NCBI RefSeq assembly: GCF_007752935.1 | Contig: NZ_CP036319.1 | Coordinates: forward strand, 4,588,001-4,652,000 | Length of the DNA: 64,000 nucleotides | Source: Crateriforma conspicua | GTDB taxonomy: Bacteria > Planctomycetota > Planctomycetia > Pirellulales > Pirellulaceae | Direction of reading: 5' to 3' | Shown here: one piece after another, positions 56,258 to 64,000 of the stretch | How the letters are laid out: each line of letters starts with the position of its first letter | How positions within the stretch are numbered: position 1 is the stretch's first letter | Notes under the pieces: generated by a model | Seen by the model: the letters and a program-made list of their open reading frames with translations, nothing else | What the model was told of the DNA's origin: nothing | The model's database searches: none | Position numbers and translations under genes: made by a program

Positions 56258-57564
56258 GATTGACGCGGTGTGGTTTGTGGCATCCCGGCGGTCGCGGGCG
56301 AAGTTTCGACCGCAGGCCCACGACGATACAACCAAACCATGCTGGCCAGCGAAACCAACAGAACCGCGATGCTGACCCACTGTGAAATGGACAACCCGGT
56401 TCCGAACTGTCCCGCTTCATCGACGCGAACCCATTCCAACCCAAATCGAATTATCGCATAACCGACAAAGCCGATCAGCATCAACGCACCGTCGCGATAG
56501 CCCGGACGTCGAGTCCACCACCATCCGAGCAACCACAAGACGACAACCATCACAGCCGCTGAAATGCTGCTGATGATTTGAGTGGCGTGCACCGATAACG
56601 ATCGAGGCGGCAATTGCTGCGGGGAAAAGCGATAAATCTGGTCGTCAACGGACAAGGCGACGCCCACGGCCGCCTGGTCCGCAGGAACGTCTCGCGGTGC
56701 GTCATCCAAAAACGACGGGTCCAAAGAGATCTGGTCGACGGTCTGTCCCGCTTCCAGCCCCGCGTCATCGGCGATGCTGCCCGGTTGAACCGCGACGATC
56801 TGACGCGTGTCATCGTCGATCTGGATACCGATCAATTCGCCATTGATCAATTGTTCGTGAAAGACGGGACTGGCTTGTGGAAACTGCACCGCCCACGATC
56901 CCGGTTCGCACCGTCCGCCGTAACAGCAACCGTTCATCAGGCACCCCAGACGTCCGAACATCAATCCGATAAAGATGCACGGGACGATCGCGTCGCCCAA
57001 TTTCAACAGCGGCATCCGGTGTCGCATCAGGTAATAGGCCGAAGCGGCAAATCCGCCGATGAAGCCGCCGTAAACCACCAACCCACCGCCGGTGAATGCC
57101 AGCATGTTCCGCAAAGTTTCGGTCATCGAATCGGCCATGTACTCATGGCGATACTGGATGACGTAAAACAATCGGGCCCCGACGATTCCGCCGATGAACG
57201 TCCACGGTGCCAACCCGAAAATCAGGTCCGGATTCAAGCCAAACTTGGACGCACGATAAGCCGCGGCCATCACAGCGGTTCCGACCCCCAGCAACAGAAA
57301 AAATCCGTATCCACGGACCGCGATGCCGATCGGATCGCCGTCGACGTTGCGGACTTCGACTTGGGGCAAAATGAAGGTGACCAACACGCCGGCGGCGGCC
57401 CACAACCAGCCTTCCTGTTGCAGGGTGGCCGAAATGCTGCCTTTCCGTGACGCCAGGATCATCCGCAGCGCGAACGCGATCGCAAGCACGATCAGCGCCC
57501 ATCCCCAACCGGCGATGGGCAATCCGCCCAGTTCGTGAGGGATCAGAAACAGCGTTCTTCGCAT
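56254..57564 (-). CDS. lgt: Prolipoprotein diacylglyceryl transferase with PDZ-like insertion
   Basis: 436 residues, against about 290 in ordinary Lgt. Membrane helices are separated by the family loops; the signature reads GRLGCLMNGCCYG (184-196). An extra region of about 100 residues (about 212-310) contains AVQPGSIADDAGLEAGQTVDQI, which resembles a PDZ peptide-binding domain carboxylate loop. Lgt attaches diacylglycerol to the lipobox Cys of prelipoproteins in the inner membrane. The insert would face the periplasm. It begins the leftward operon with ldhA, the methyltransferase and the type III synthase. Confidence 0.87.
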   Translation of the reverse strand: MRRTLFLIPHELGGLPIAGWGWALIVLAIAFALRMILASRKGSISATLQQEGWLWAAAGVLVTFILPQVEVRNVDGDPIGIAVRGYGFFLLLGVGTAVMAAAYRASKFGLNPDLIFGLAPWTFIGGIVGARLFYVIQYRHEYMADSMTETLRNMLAFTGGGLVVYGGFIGGFAASAYYLMRHRMPLLKLGDAIVPCIFIGLMFGRLGCLMNGCCYGGRCEPGSWAVQFPQASPVFHEQLINGELIGIQIDDDTRQIVAVQPGSIADDAGLEAGQTVDQISLDPSFLDDAPRDVPADQAAVGVALSVDDQIYRFSPQQLPPRSLSVHATQIISSISAAVMVVVLWLLGWWWTRRPGYRDGALMLIGFVGYAIIRFGLEWVRVDEAGQFGTGLSISQWVSIAVLLVSLASMVWLYRRGPAVETSPATAGMPQTTPRQS

Positions 57565-57754
57565 GCGATTCTTGGGGACGTGACCGATGATGCGTCTTCA
57601 CCGGTGGGGGCGACGGACCGCTGACGGATTGATCTGGACGGCGTGTCGTCCGATGACCTAACGTCCGGCGGGGAAACGATTCTGTTTCTACGCCGACAAC
57701 GCGCCCAACGTCCAGTGGTTTCTTTTGTTCACGCCGACTGACCCCGTGCCCGCG

Positions 57755-58654
57755 ATGACGTTTCACAGCCCACCGCAACGCCCCGCCCAACACGACCCCC
57801 CCCGTCCCCACGTTTCGCAGCGGCGATCCCTGACCCAAACCGCCATCGTGTTTTCAACCCGGTCAACCTGGACCACCGTTGTCGCAATCGGGGCGGTGAT
57901 GATGTTTGCCATGATCCAAACCGCATCGGCCCAATCCAATGTCCGTCCGGCCAGCTACACCCCCGCCGGACGCATGGCCAGTTTTCGGGTCAACAACGTG
58001 GTCAGCGATCACCAGGGCCGAACCTTGGCCGATCACGACGTGCTGTTTCAGTCGGGCAAAATCTATGATTTTTCGAATCAGCAACCACGCTTCATCACGC
58101 TGATCGACATCGCCGGCAGCCGAGTCGTTCTGTTGGATACCCAAACCAAAGTCAAAGCGTCGATCGCAACGGAAACCCTGTTGCAGGTCGCCGCACAGGC
58201 CCAATCATTGGCCGCCGAACAGGGCAAGGCCGCACGCTTGGGCGTCAACGTCCCGGTCAACGTCAGTGACGACCAAGCTATTTTCACCACCAACTATGGC
58301 GACGACGTCGTCGGTCAAGTCACCTATCAGGTGGAAACCGAGGCGGCCAAGGATCGTTTGATGCCGATCGCATACGGCCAATTCATCGATTGGTTCGGAC
58401 GACTGGACATCGCACGGAAAACGGGATCGCTTCCCTTCGCACGGATGTCGGTGCATCAGCAACTGCAAGGCAACAACCGCTTGCCGCTGCGAACCACCAT
58501 GACGGTCCGGCGCGGGTCCGACAGCCAAACGCTGACCGCCACCCACACACGCCATGCCTTGAACAGCAGCGACCTGAAGCGAATCGACGAAGTCGCCGGC
58601 ATGCTGACTCTGTTCAAAGAGGTCGACCTCAAGGACTTCCCCGCAACGCACTGA
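57755..58654 (+). CDS. Exported protein, unknown function
   Basis: 299 residues. A signal peptide with an extended n-region (to SAQ/SN near residue 60) is followed by a mixed alpha/beta domain. It has segments FRVNNVVSDHQGRTLADHDVLF, RFITLIDIAGSRVVLLDT and MTVRRGSDSQTLTATHTRH. No family recognised. The ATG at 57755 is preferred; a TTG and GTG lie up to ten codons upstream. The gene is divergent from lgt and followed 93 bases later by a porin-like gene, so both may be envelope proteins of one locus. Confidence 0.65.
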   Translation: MTFHSPPQRPAQHDPPRPHVSQRRSLTQTAIVFSTRSTWTTVVAIGAVMMFAMIQTASAQSNVRPASYTPAGRMASFRVNNVVSDHQGRTLADHDVLFQSGKIYDFSNQQPRFITLIDIAGSRVVLLDTQTKVKASIATETLLQVAAQAQSLAAEQGKAARLGVNVPVNVSDDQAIFTTNYGDDVVGQVTYQVETEAAKDRLMPIAYGQFIDWFGRLDIARKTGSLPFARMSVHQQLQGNNRLPLRTTMTVRRGSDSQTLTATHTRHALNSSDLKRIDEVAGMLTLFKEVDLKDFPATH

Positions 58655-58747
58655 AGGGCGCTTGCCGTTGTTCCGCCTGAGATGCACAGGTGAGTGCTTT
58701 AAAATGATCTGGTTGGCGTTTCCGTTGGATCCAAAGCTGATTCTGTG

Positions 58748-60208
58748 ATGCGTCGTCTGGTCATTCTCCTCGCGATCCTTTGTCACTGGGCCGTCGACCT
58801 TCGTGGTCAAGGTACCGGTGATGACGAGGCCACCGTACGACTGGCTCTGCCGCAACTGGCCGAATCAAACGATCCGATCGACTTTGTCCTGCCCCCGCTG
58901 GTCGGTGCTCCCGCCGAAAGTCCTGGCGAAGCGGTACAAACGCAAACATCGGTGATCCAACCGATGTCGACCAATGAAATCCAATCCGACGCCCGCTTGG
59001 ATTGGCTAGACGACGTCCAGGTCGGCTACGACAACGGGTTTGTGATCGCCAGTGATCATCCGATCGAATTGGCCACCGAAGATTCCGACTACGTTTTGCG
59101 AATCAACGGCTGGGGGCAACTTCGGCATACGGCAACCAATTTTCACAGCGGTACCAATGACCTGAACCAATTTCAGCTGAAACGTGGGCGGCTGATTTTC
59201 GCCGGCAACGCGTTCGAACCCGACCTGAACTATTTCGTCCAGCTTGACGGACGCAGCAGCAGCGGTGACGACGTCCGCCTGTTGGATTACTACCTGGACT
59301 ACGATGTCGGACATGCCCAGTGGAATCGCCCACGGGGTGCACTGGTCCTGCGTGCCGGGAAATACAAAGTTCCGTTCTCGATGGCCCGTTGGATGTCGGG
59401 ACGCGAATTTCAATTCGCCGACCGCAGCGTGGCTAGCACCTTTTTTGACGTCAACCGAAGCTTCGCCTGGGGCGTGCACGGAAAACTGCATCCACTGGGA
59501 CGTCCTTTCCATTGGGACGTTGCAATCTTCAACGGTCTGGTGACCGGTGGTGCGGAAACCGGAAGCAGCGGCAACCTGGACGACAATTTTGCGTTCAGCC
59601 TGCGACTGCATGCGTTCCCAACCGGCGATTGGGGATCGACAACCCTTGCCGACCTTGAACATCACGACGATCTGGCCACCCGAATCGGTTTCGGCGTTGC
59701 CACGACGCGGATCAACCGATCGGGCAGCACCGAATTCACTCGGCTGCGGGTGATCGATTCCGGATTGCGTTTGTCCGATCTGCTACCGGCCGACGTCGAT
59801 GATTACAGCGTCGCCTTGTTCGCCACCGATGTGTCCACCAAGTTCCGTGGCTGGTCGACGACCCTGGAATACTATTTCCGAACCATCGGAAATTTCAGCG
59901 GCAGCCAATCGGAGGATCTGTTTGACCATGGGTTGTGGCTGCAAATCGGAAAGTTCGTCATCCCCCATCGGATGGAACTGGTGACACGGTGGTCGCACAT
60001 CACGGGCGACTCGGGAACCCTCGGCCGACAGAACCAAAGCGCCGAAGAAATCGCCGCCGCGATGGTTTGGTACCTACGTCAGCAACACTGCAAATGGGTC
60101 ACCGACGCTACGTATGTCGACGGCGCGCCGATCGATTCGGCGTCTTTGGATCTGGCCCCCGGCAACGCCGGTTGGCTGTTCCGATCACAAGTTCAATTCA
60201 GCTTTTGA
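58748..60208 (+). CDS. OprO/OprP-like (phosphate-selective type) porin
   Basis: 486 residues. A signal peptide (RLVILLAILCHWAVDLRG) precedes a beta-barrel with alternating pattern: LRINGWGQLRHTATNFHSG, FQLKRGRLIFAGNAFEPDLNYFVQLDG and a terminal FRSQVQFSF ending in Phe, the outer-membrane insertion signal. The GQL and RRGR/KRGR..F.G blocks are those of the OprO/OprP family, which conduct phosphate or other anions. Selectivity cannot be inferred for this planctomycete version. The ATG at 58748 follows a GTG codon that could also initiate. Confidence 0.82.
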   Translation: MRRLVILLAILCHWAVDLRGQGTGDDEATVRLALPQLAESNDPIDFVLPPLVGAPAESPGEAVQTQTSVIQPMSTNEIQSDARLDWLDDVQVGYDNGFVIASDHPIELATEDSDYVLRINGWGQLRHTATNFHSGTNDLNQFQLKRGRLIFAGNAFEPDLNYFVQLDGRSSSGDDVRLLDYYLDYDVGHAQWNRPRGALVLRAGKYKVPFSMARWMSGREFQFADRSVASTFFDVNRSFAWGVHGKLHPLGRPFHWDVAIFNGLVTGGAETGSSGNLDDNFAFSLRLHAFPTGDWGSTTLADLEHHDDLATRIGFGVATTRINRSGSTEFTRLRVIDSGLRLSDLLPADVDDYSVALFATDVSTKFRGWSTTLEYYFRTIGNFSGSQSEDLFDHGLWLQIGKFVIPHRMELVTRWSHITGDSGTLGRQNQSAEEIAAAMVWYLRQQHCKWVTDATYVDGAPIDSASLDLAPGNAGWLFRSQVQFSF

Positions 60209-60250
60209 TCGGCGGCGAAACATGGCGGCGTCGCAACTGACTGGCATCGC

Positions 60251-61612
60251 TCAGCCGACCGAAGGCAACCCGGACAACGCCATCGCGATCTCCTCGGCCG
60301 GGTACTCATAGTCTTTCAACTTGCCGGCAAAGTAGTCCGTGTAAGCCTGCATGTCGAAATGACCGTGCCCGCACAGGTTGAACAAAATCGTTTGGCCCAC
60401 CCCTTCTTCGCGGCAGCGGATCGCTTCACGTCGTGCCGCGGCGACGGCGTGGTTGGCTTCGGGTGCGGGCAAGATCAGTTCGGCCTTGGCGAATTCGACC
60501 CCGGATTCAAAGATCTCTAACTGGTGCACCGACGTGGCTTCGAACGCTTGAAGATCCAACAGCTGGCTGACCAACGGTCCCATGCCGTGATACCGCAGAC
60601 CGCCGGAATGAAACCCGGGCGGAATGAATGAACTGCCCAACGTGTGCATCTTCACCATCGGTGTCAGATGCGCCGTGTCGCCATAGTCGTACGCGAACGC
60701 ACCTTTGGTCAGCGTCGGACAGGCAGCCGGTTCCACGGCGACCACCCGAGTGTTTGATTCGCCACGCAAGTTCTGTCCCAGATAGGGAAATGCCATACCG
60801 GCAAAATTCGATCCGCCGCCGGTGCACGCACAGATGACATCGGGTGAATCACCCGCCATCTCGAATTGCTTCATGCATTCCAGGCCGATCACGGTTTGAT
60901 GCAGACAGACATGATTCAGCACGCTGCCCAATGCATAGTTCGTATCCGGTGACGCAGCGGCCACCTCGACCGCTTCGGAAATGGCGATGCCCAGCGAACC
61001 GGTGCAATCAGGGTCTTTGGCCAAGATGTCCCGCCCCGATTGAGTCCGCTGACTGGGACTGGGCACCACTTCCGCACCAAACGATTGCATCAACGCCTTG
61101 CGATACGGTTTCTGTTCGCTGCTGACCTTGACCATGAAGACCAGGCATTCCAGATCAAACGCCGAACAAGCGATCGCCAACGAAGATCCCCATTGACCGG
61201 CCCCGGTTTCGGTCGCCAGCTTTTTGATTCCCGCTGTCTTGTTGTAATAAGCCTGGGGGATGGCCGTGTTGGGTTTATGAGAACCCGCGGGACTGACGCC
61301 TTCGTACTTGTAATAGATCCGCGCTGGGGTATTCAGCGCCTTTTCCCATCGTCTGGCACGGAACAAAGGCGATGGCCGCCACTGACGATACAGTTCGCGG
61401 ACCGGCCCGGGAATTTCGATCTCACGCTGATCGGAAACCTCTTGTTCGATCAAAGCCGGCGGAAAGATCGTCGCCAAATCATCGGGAGTGATCGGTTGTC
61501 CCGTGGCCGGATGCAACACACCGTGCGGCGGTTCGGGCAGATCGGCAATGACGTTGTACCAAGTCTCGGGAATATCCTTTTCATCCAGAACGTATTTCAC
61601 TTGATCGGTCAT
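60251..61612 (-). CDS. trpB2: Tryptophan synthase beta-like protein, TrpB2 type
   Basis: 453 residues, longer than TrpB1. The N-terminal insert and the PLP-binding SHKPNTAIPQ (Lys113) with GSVLNHVCLHQTVIG and GGGSNFAG identify the TrpB2 branch. ETGAGQWG replaces the ETGAGQHG of TrpB1. TrpB2 uses indole and serine to make tryptophan and is found without a TrpA partner. No trpA or other trp gene is nearby, consistent with a salvage role. The ATG follows an in-frame GTG; GGAA lies just upstream. Confidence 0.9.
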   Translation of the reverse strand: MTDQVKYVLDEKDIPETWYNVIADLPEPPHGVLHPATGQPITPDDLATIFPPALIEQEVSDQREIEIPGPVRELYRQWRPSPLFRARRWEKALNTPARIYYKYEGVSPAGSHKPNTAIPQAYYNKTAGIKKLATETGAGQWGSSLAIACSAFDLECLVFMVKVSSEQKPYRKALMQSFGAEVVPSPSQRTQSGRDILAKDPDCTGSLGIAISEAVEVAAASPDTNYALGSVLNHVCLHQTVIGLECMKQFEMAGDSPDVICACTGGGSNFAGMAFPYLGQNLRGESNTRVVAVEPAACPTLTKGAFAYDYGDTAHLTPMVKMHTLGSSFIPPGFHSGGLRYHGMGPLVSQLLDLQAFEATSVHQLEIFESGVEFAKAELILPAPEANHAVAAARREAIRCREEGVGQTILFNLCGHGHFDMQAYTDYFAGKLKDYEYPAEEIAMALSGLPSVG

Positions 61613-61750
61613 CACAGTTTCCGGTCGGTGGGGTGGGGCAGGGTGGGTGAATCATCCAATGACAACACCACGGATGATAAACAGCCTGTTGCATGGAACG
61701 GTCGGACCGCCAGACGATGCGACGATGCGACACGCGGGAATGACGCCATC

Positions 61751-63613
61751 CTAAGACGCGTCGTCGGCCGATGCGTTTTTCAATTCCATCAAACGCCGGT
61801 TGTAGGCGGCGATGGATTCTTTACGACGCAGCATTCCCAAGAACGTGCCTGGTCGCTGGGGATCCAGCACGGGCAATTCATCAATGTTGTGCGACGTGAA
61901 TCGGCGGACGGCCGTGTTCAAATCATCATCCGGCGAAACACTGATGAATTGATCCACCATGACGTCACGTGCCACCGCCAGTTTCCACAACGTCTGGTCG
62001 TACAGGTAGGCCCGAACGTCATCGTCGCTGAAGATGCCGACCATTTTTCCCTGGTCATCGACGACGGGAAAATAATGCTGGTGACAGTACGCCAAACGGT
62101 GAACGATGTCGTCGACCGTCATGCCCTCGGGGATCAGCGTGATTTCGCGATTGGGCTGGTAAACATCCCCGACCTTCAGACCTTCCAACACGTCGACGAT
62201 GAAGTCACCACGGTGGGCCATCGAATCCATCCGTGTGGCGGCCTGTTTTTGATACAGCCGGAAACGATGGCTGATGACAAAGGTCAACGTCGTCACCAAC
62301 ATCGTCGGCAACAACAATCCATAGTCTCCCGTCAACGCACGCACCATGATGATCGTGGAAATCGGTGCTCGCGCGATTCCGGAAAAGAATCCCGCCATGC
62401 CGACCACCGCAAAGGCTTCGGGTTCGGTCACCACGTCGGGAAACCATCGATGCATCACCAAGCCGACGGCGCCGCCGGTGCAACCGCCGATCACCATCGA
62501 CGGCCCGAACACACCACCGCTGCCTCCCGAACCGATCGTCAACGCCGTTGTAACGATCTTGACCAGAGCCACGGTCACCAAGAATGCGACGCCAAGATCC
62601 TGCGCCGCGGTCAACGCAATTTGCAGCGTCCCATAACCGGTGCCCAAGACCCCCAGGATCCGCGTGTCGTTTCCGAACAACGGCAATAAAGCGATTCCCA
62701 GAACGCCGGCCAAAACCGCGCCGATCGCCGGCCGAAGGTGTGGAATGATCGGAACCCGTTTGAACAGATCGTGGGTTCGGTAAAAGAACGTCACGTACAA
62801 TGCGCCCACCAAGACCAGCACCAACGCCAGTGCGGCATATGCGATCAATTCCATCGGCGAACTGCTGACGTGATCCAGCCCGCCACCGAACAAGGGCACA
62901 AAGCGGGTTTCGCGAGGCAACGATTGGACGTAAACGCTGTAGGCGATGATCGACGCCGACGCGGCGGGGACCACGGCGTCGGCTTCCATATCGGCGTCGC
63001 TGTACAGAATTTCGCCAGCGAACACCGCACCGGCCAACGGAGCGCGAAAGATAGCGCCGACACCCGCCCCCATGCCGGCGGCCAGCATGATTCGACGCTC
63101 GCGATCGGACAGATGTAGCCGTGTCGCCAGCCAGGACCCGAAGCCCGCGCCGATTTGAGCGATCGGGCCTTCACGCCCGCCGGATCCACCGGTCCCCAAC
63201 GTGATCGCCGAAGCAATCGTTTTGACGAAAGGAATCCGCGTTCGAATCCGACCACGTTTGTTGTGGAAAGAATCAATCGCCGCGTCCGTCCCGTGGCCTT
63301 CCGCCTCCGGCGCGAACGTGTACACCAGCCAACCGGAAACCAAACCGCCGACGCCCATCACGACGACGATCATCCACGGCACAACCACTTCGGTTTCGTG
63401 ATGGAAACGAGCGTGTTCGCCGGCCGCTTCCGGCGGCGAATAGCCCGCAAACTGGGCCAGCGAAAAGCGCACGACCGCTTGGCCCAAGAAATCAAAGATG
63501 ATTGCCCCCAAGCCGGCCACAATGCCGACCAACAGAGACAACAGAATCCACTTTCCCAGGGCGTGCAGTTCGAATCTTTTCAGCAGCTCACGAAATCCTC
63601 TCACGCCGCACAA
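61751..63613 (-). CDS. ClC-family chloride channel/antiporter with CBS domains
   Basis: 620 residues. About ten membrane segments form the ClC core. Selectivity elements are TGGSGGREGP with the gating glutamate at Glu148, and GGSGGVFGPSMV in the second half. The first conserved GSGIP motif is not evident. A CBS pair occupies about 480-600 (MVGIFSDDDVRAYL, DELPVLDPQRPGTFLG). The retained gating Glu suggests an H+/Cl- antiporter rather than a pure channel. A TTG start is supported by TAGGACA six bases upstream; a GTG follows three codons later. Confidence 0.9.
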   Translation of the reverse strand: MCGVRGFRELLKRFELHALGKWILLSLLVGIVAGLGAIIFDFLGQAVVRFSLAQFAGYSPPEAAGEHARFHHETEVVVPWMIVVVMGVGGLVSGWLVYTFAPEAEGHGTDAAIDSFHNKRGRIRTRIPFVKTIASAITLGTGGSGGREGPIAQIGAGFGSWLATRLHLSDRERRIMLAAGMGAGVGAIFRAPLAGAVFAGEILYSDADMEADAVVPAASASIIAYSVYVQSLPRETRFVPLFGGGLDHVSSSPMELIAYAALALVLVLVGALYVTFFYRTHDLFKRVPIIPHLRPAIGAVLAGVLGIALLPLFGNDTRILGVLGTGYGTLQIALTAAQDLGVAFLVTVALVKIVTTALTIGSGGSGGVFGPSMVIGGCTGGAVGLVMHRWFPDVVTEPEAFAVVGMAGFFSGIARAPISTIIMVRALTGDYGLLLPTMLVTTLTFVISHRFRLYQKQAATRMDSMAHRGDFIVDVLEGLKVGDVYQPNREITLIPEGMTVDDIVHRLAYCHQHYFPVVDDQGKMVGIFSDDDVRAYLYDQTLWKLAVARDVMVDQFISVSPDDDLNTAVRRFTSHNIDELPVLDPQRPGTFLGMLRRKESIAAYNRRLMELKNASADDAS

Positions 63614-63741
63614 TGTCCTAAAATTCGTTGCCGGTGGGAACCGCCCGGTCGGGCCAAGATCGCGTGGAACCCCCGTCGGTGCGACGACAAAACGCGCCGT
63701 CGCGACAACAACGTTCGCGTACCACAGCCGGGCGCAATAGA

Positions 63742-63777
63742 AAACGGCGTCTTCAGATCAATCTGAAAACGCCGTTT
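63742..63777 (-). terminator. Terminator of tRNA-Lys
   Basis: AAACGGCG (63742-63749) pairs with CGCCGTTT (63770-63777), with an inner 7-bp stem TTCAGAT/ATCTGAA and a short mismatch between. On the minus strand it lies 10 bases past the tRNA 3' end and ends in a T-rich stretch. Confidence 0.7.
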
Positions 63778-63786
63778 CGCATGAAG

Positions 63787-63859
63787 TGAGAGTGCAGGGA
63801 CTCGAACCCTGGACCAACGGATTAAAAGTCCGTTGCTCTACCGACTGAGCTACACTCTC
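63787..63859 (-). tRNA. tRNA-Lys (anticodon UUU)
   Basis: A complete cloverleaf on the minus strand: acceptor stem GAGAGTG/CACTCTC, D-arm GCTCAGTCGGTAGAGC, anticodon stem ACGGA/TCCGT with loop CTTTTAA (anticodon TTT), and T-arm with GGTTCGAGTCC. The 3' CCA is not encoded (the sequence continues ACTT), so it must be added after transcription. Confidence 0.97.
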
Positions 63860-63909
63860 GTCGCATGACGTCCGGGCCGTGACGACCCGGTCGCAGCGAT
63901 AAGGCGGCT

Positions 63910-63938
63910 AGTGTAGGAACACGGTCGCGACCTGTCGA
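63910..63938 (-). promoter_or_regulatory. Promoter of tRNA-Lys
   Basis: On the minus strand, -35 TCGACA (63938-63933) and -10 TACACT (63915-63910) are 17 bases apart, about 50 bases upstream of the tRNA. This is close to sigma-70 consensus, with one mismatch from TTGACA and two from TATAAT. Confidence 0.55.
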
Positions 63939-64000
63939 TACGCCAATTTCGGCAATCGTTCGATGAATCTTCACGAATTCGCCCAGCCAGTGGGCGTTCC

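Noticed and set aside
61040-62689. 549-codon rightward open frame
   Set aside because: It crosses both the TrpB2 and ClC genes, whose motifs are unambiguous on the minus strand, and is His/Arg/Gln-rich in the manner of antisense frames.

Overview
The window is GC-rich bacterial chromosome and reads as a planctomycete, most likely Pirellulaceae (the Rhodopirellula relatives). Reasons seen here: transmembrane Ser/Thr kinases paired with ECF sigma factors, a sigma-70 protein with helix-turn-helix modules in front of its core, DUF1569 proteins, a Tat-exported Gfo/Idh/MocA oxidoreductase, a Cys-rich copper-storage-like protein, frequent GTG and TTG starts, loosely packed genes on both strands and no rRNA operon. 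The taxonomic placement is inferred from gene content, not from a marker-gene comparison.

Layout. 1-9.9 kb: the partial gene of a very large TolC-like outer-membrane lipoprotein, a membrane-anchored coiled-coil protein with a good sigma-70 promoter, a CBS-pair protein, a membrane Ser/Thr kinase divergent from an ECF sigma factor, and a small secreted Lys-rich protein. 10-20 kb: cytidine deaminase plus pyrimidine-nucleoside phosphorylase, a Tat-exported oxidoreductase, a Cys-rich four-helix protein, a VOC protein, two divergent DUF1569 paralogues, an HD phosphohydrolase, a VKOR-thioredoxin fusion and the multi-HTH sigma factor. 20-31 kb: two exported proteins of unknown function, a tRNA-like fragment, then the housekeeping run rpmA-obg-coaX-ygfZ continuing into an ECF sigma factor and a large Ser/Thr kinase. 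31-37 kb: lepA, a ROK kinase, a GT4 glycosyltransferase and a B12-binding radical SAM enzyme.

37.6-51.2 kb is the most distinctive region: a tight five-gene operon headed by a single 2999-residue synthase. Its domain order is reductase, ketosynthase, chain-length-factor-like ketosynthase, acyltransferase, two ACPs, ketoreductase, dehydratase. The synthase is followed by a Rieske oxygenase, a FabL-type enoyl reductase with a Tyr-X6-Lys motif (which would complete the reductive cycle in trans), an HHxxxDG acyltransferase of the condensation superfamily, and an anchored protein of unknown function. The whole looks like a polyunsaturated-fatty-acid or heterocyst-glycolipid type lipid-polyketide factory. 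51.3-57.6 kb holds a BRCT-MerR-TPR fusion protein, the RNase P RNA gene rnpB, and a leftward operon of lgt (with a PDZ-like insert), a D-2-hydroxyacid dehydrogenase, a methyltransferase and a type III polyketide synthase. A second polyketide or phenolic-lipid locus therefore lies beside the first. 57.7-64 kb: an exported protein, an OprO/OprP-like porin, a TrpB2-type tryptophan synthase beta chain, a ClC chloride channel or antiporter with CBS domains, and tRNA-Lys(UUU) with a recognisable promoter and terminator.

All functions are read from motifs and remembered families. No database search was possible, so starts and family assignments remain predictions.
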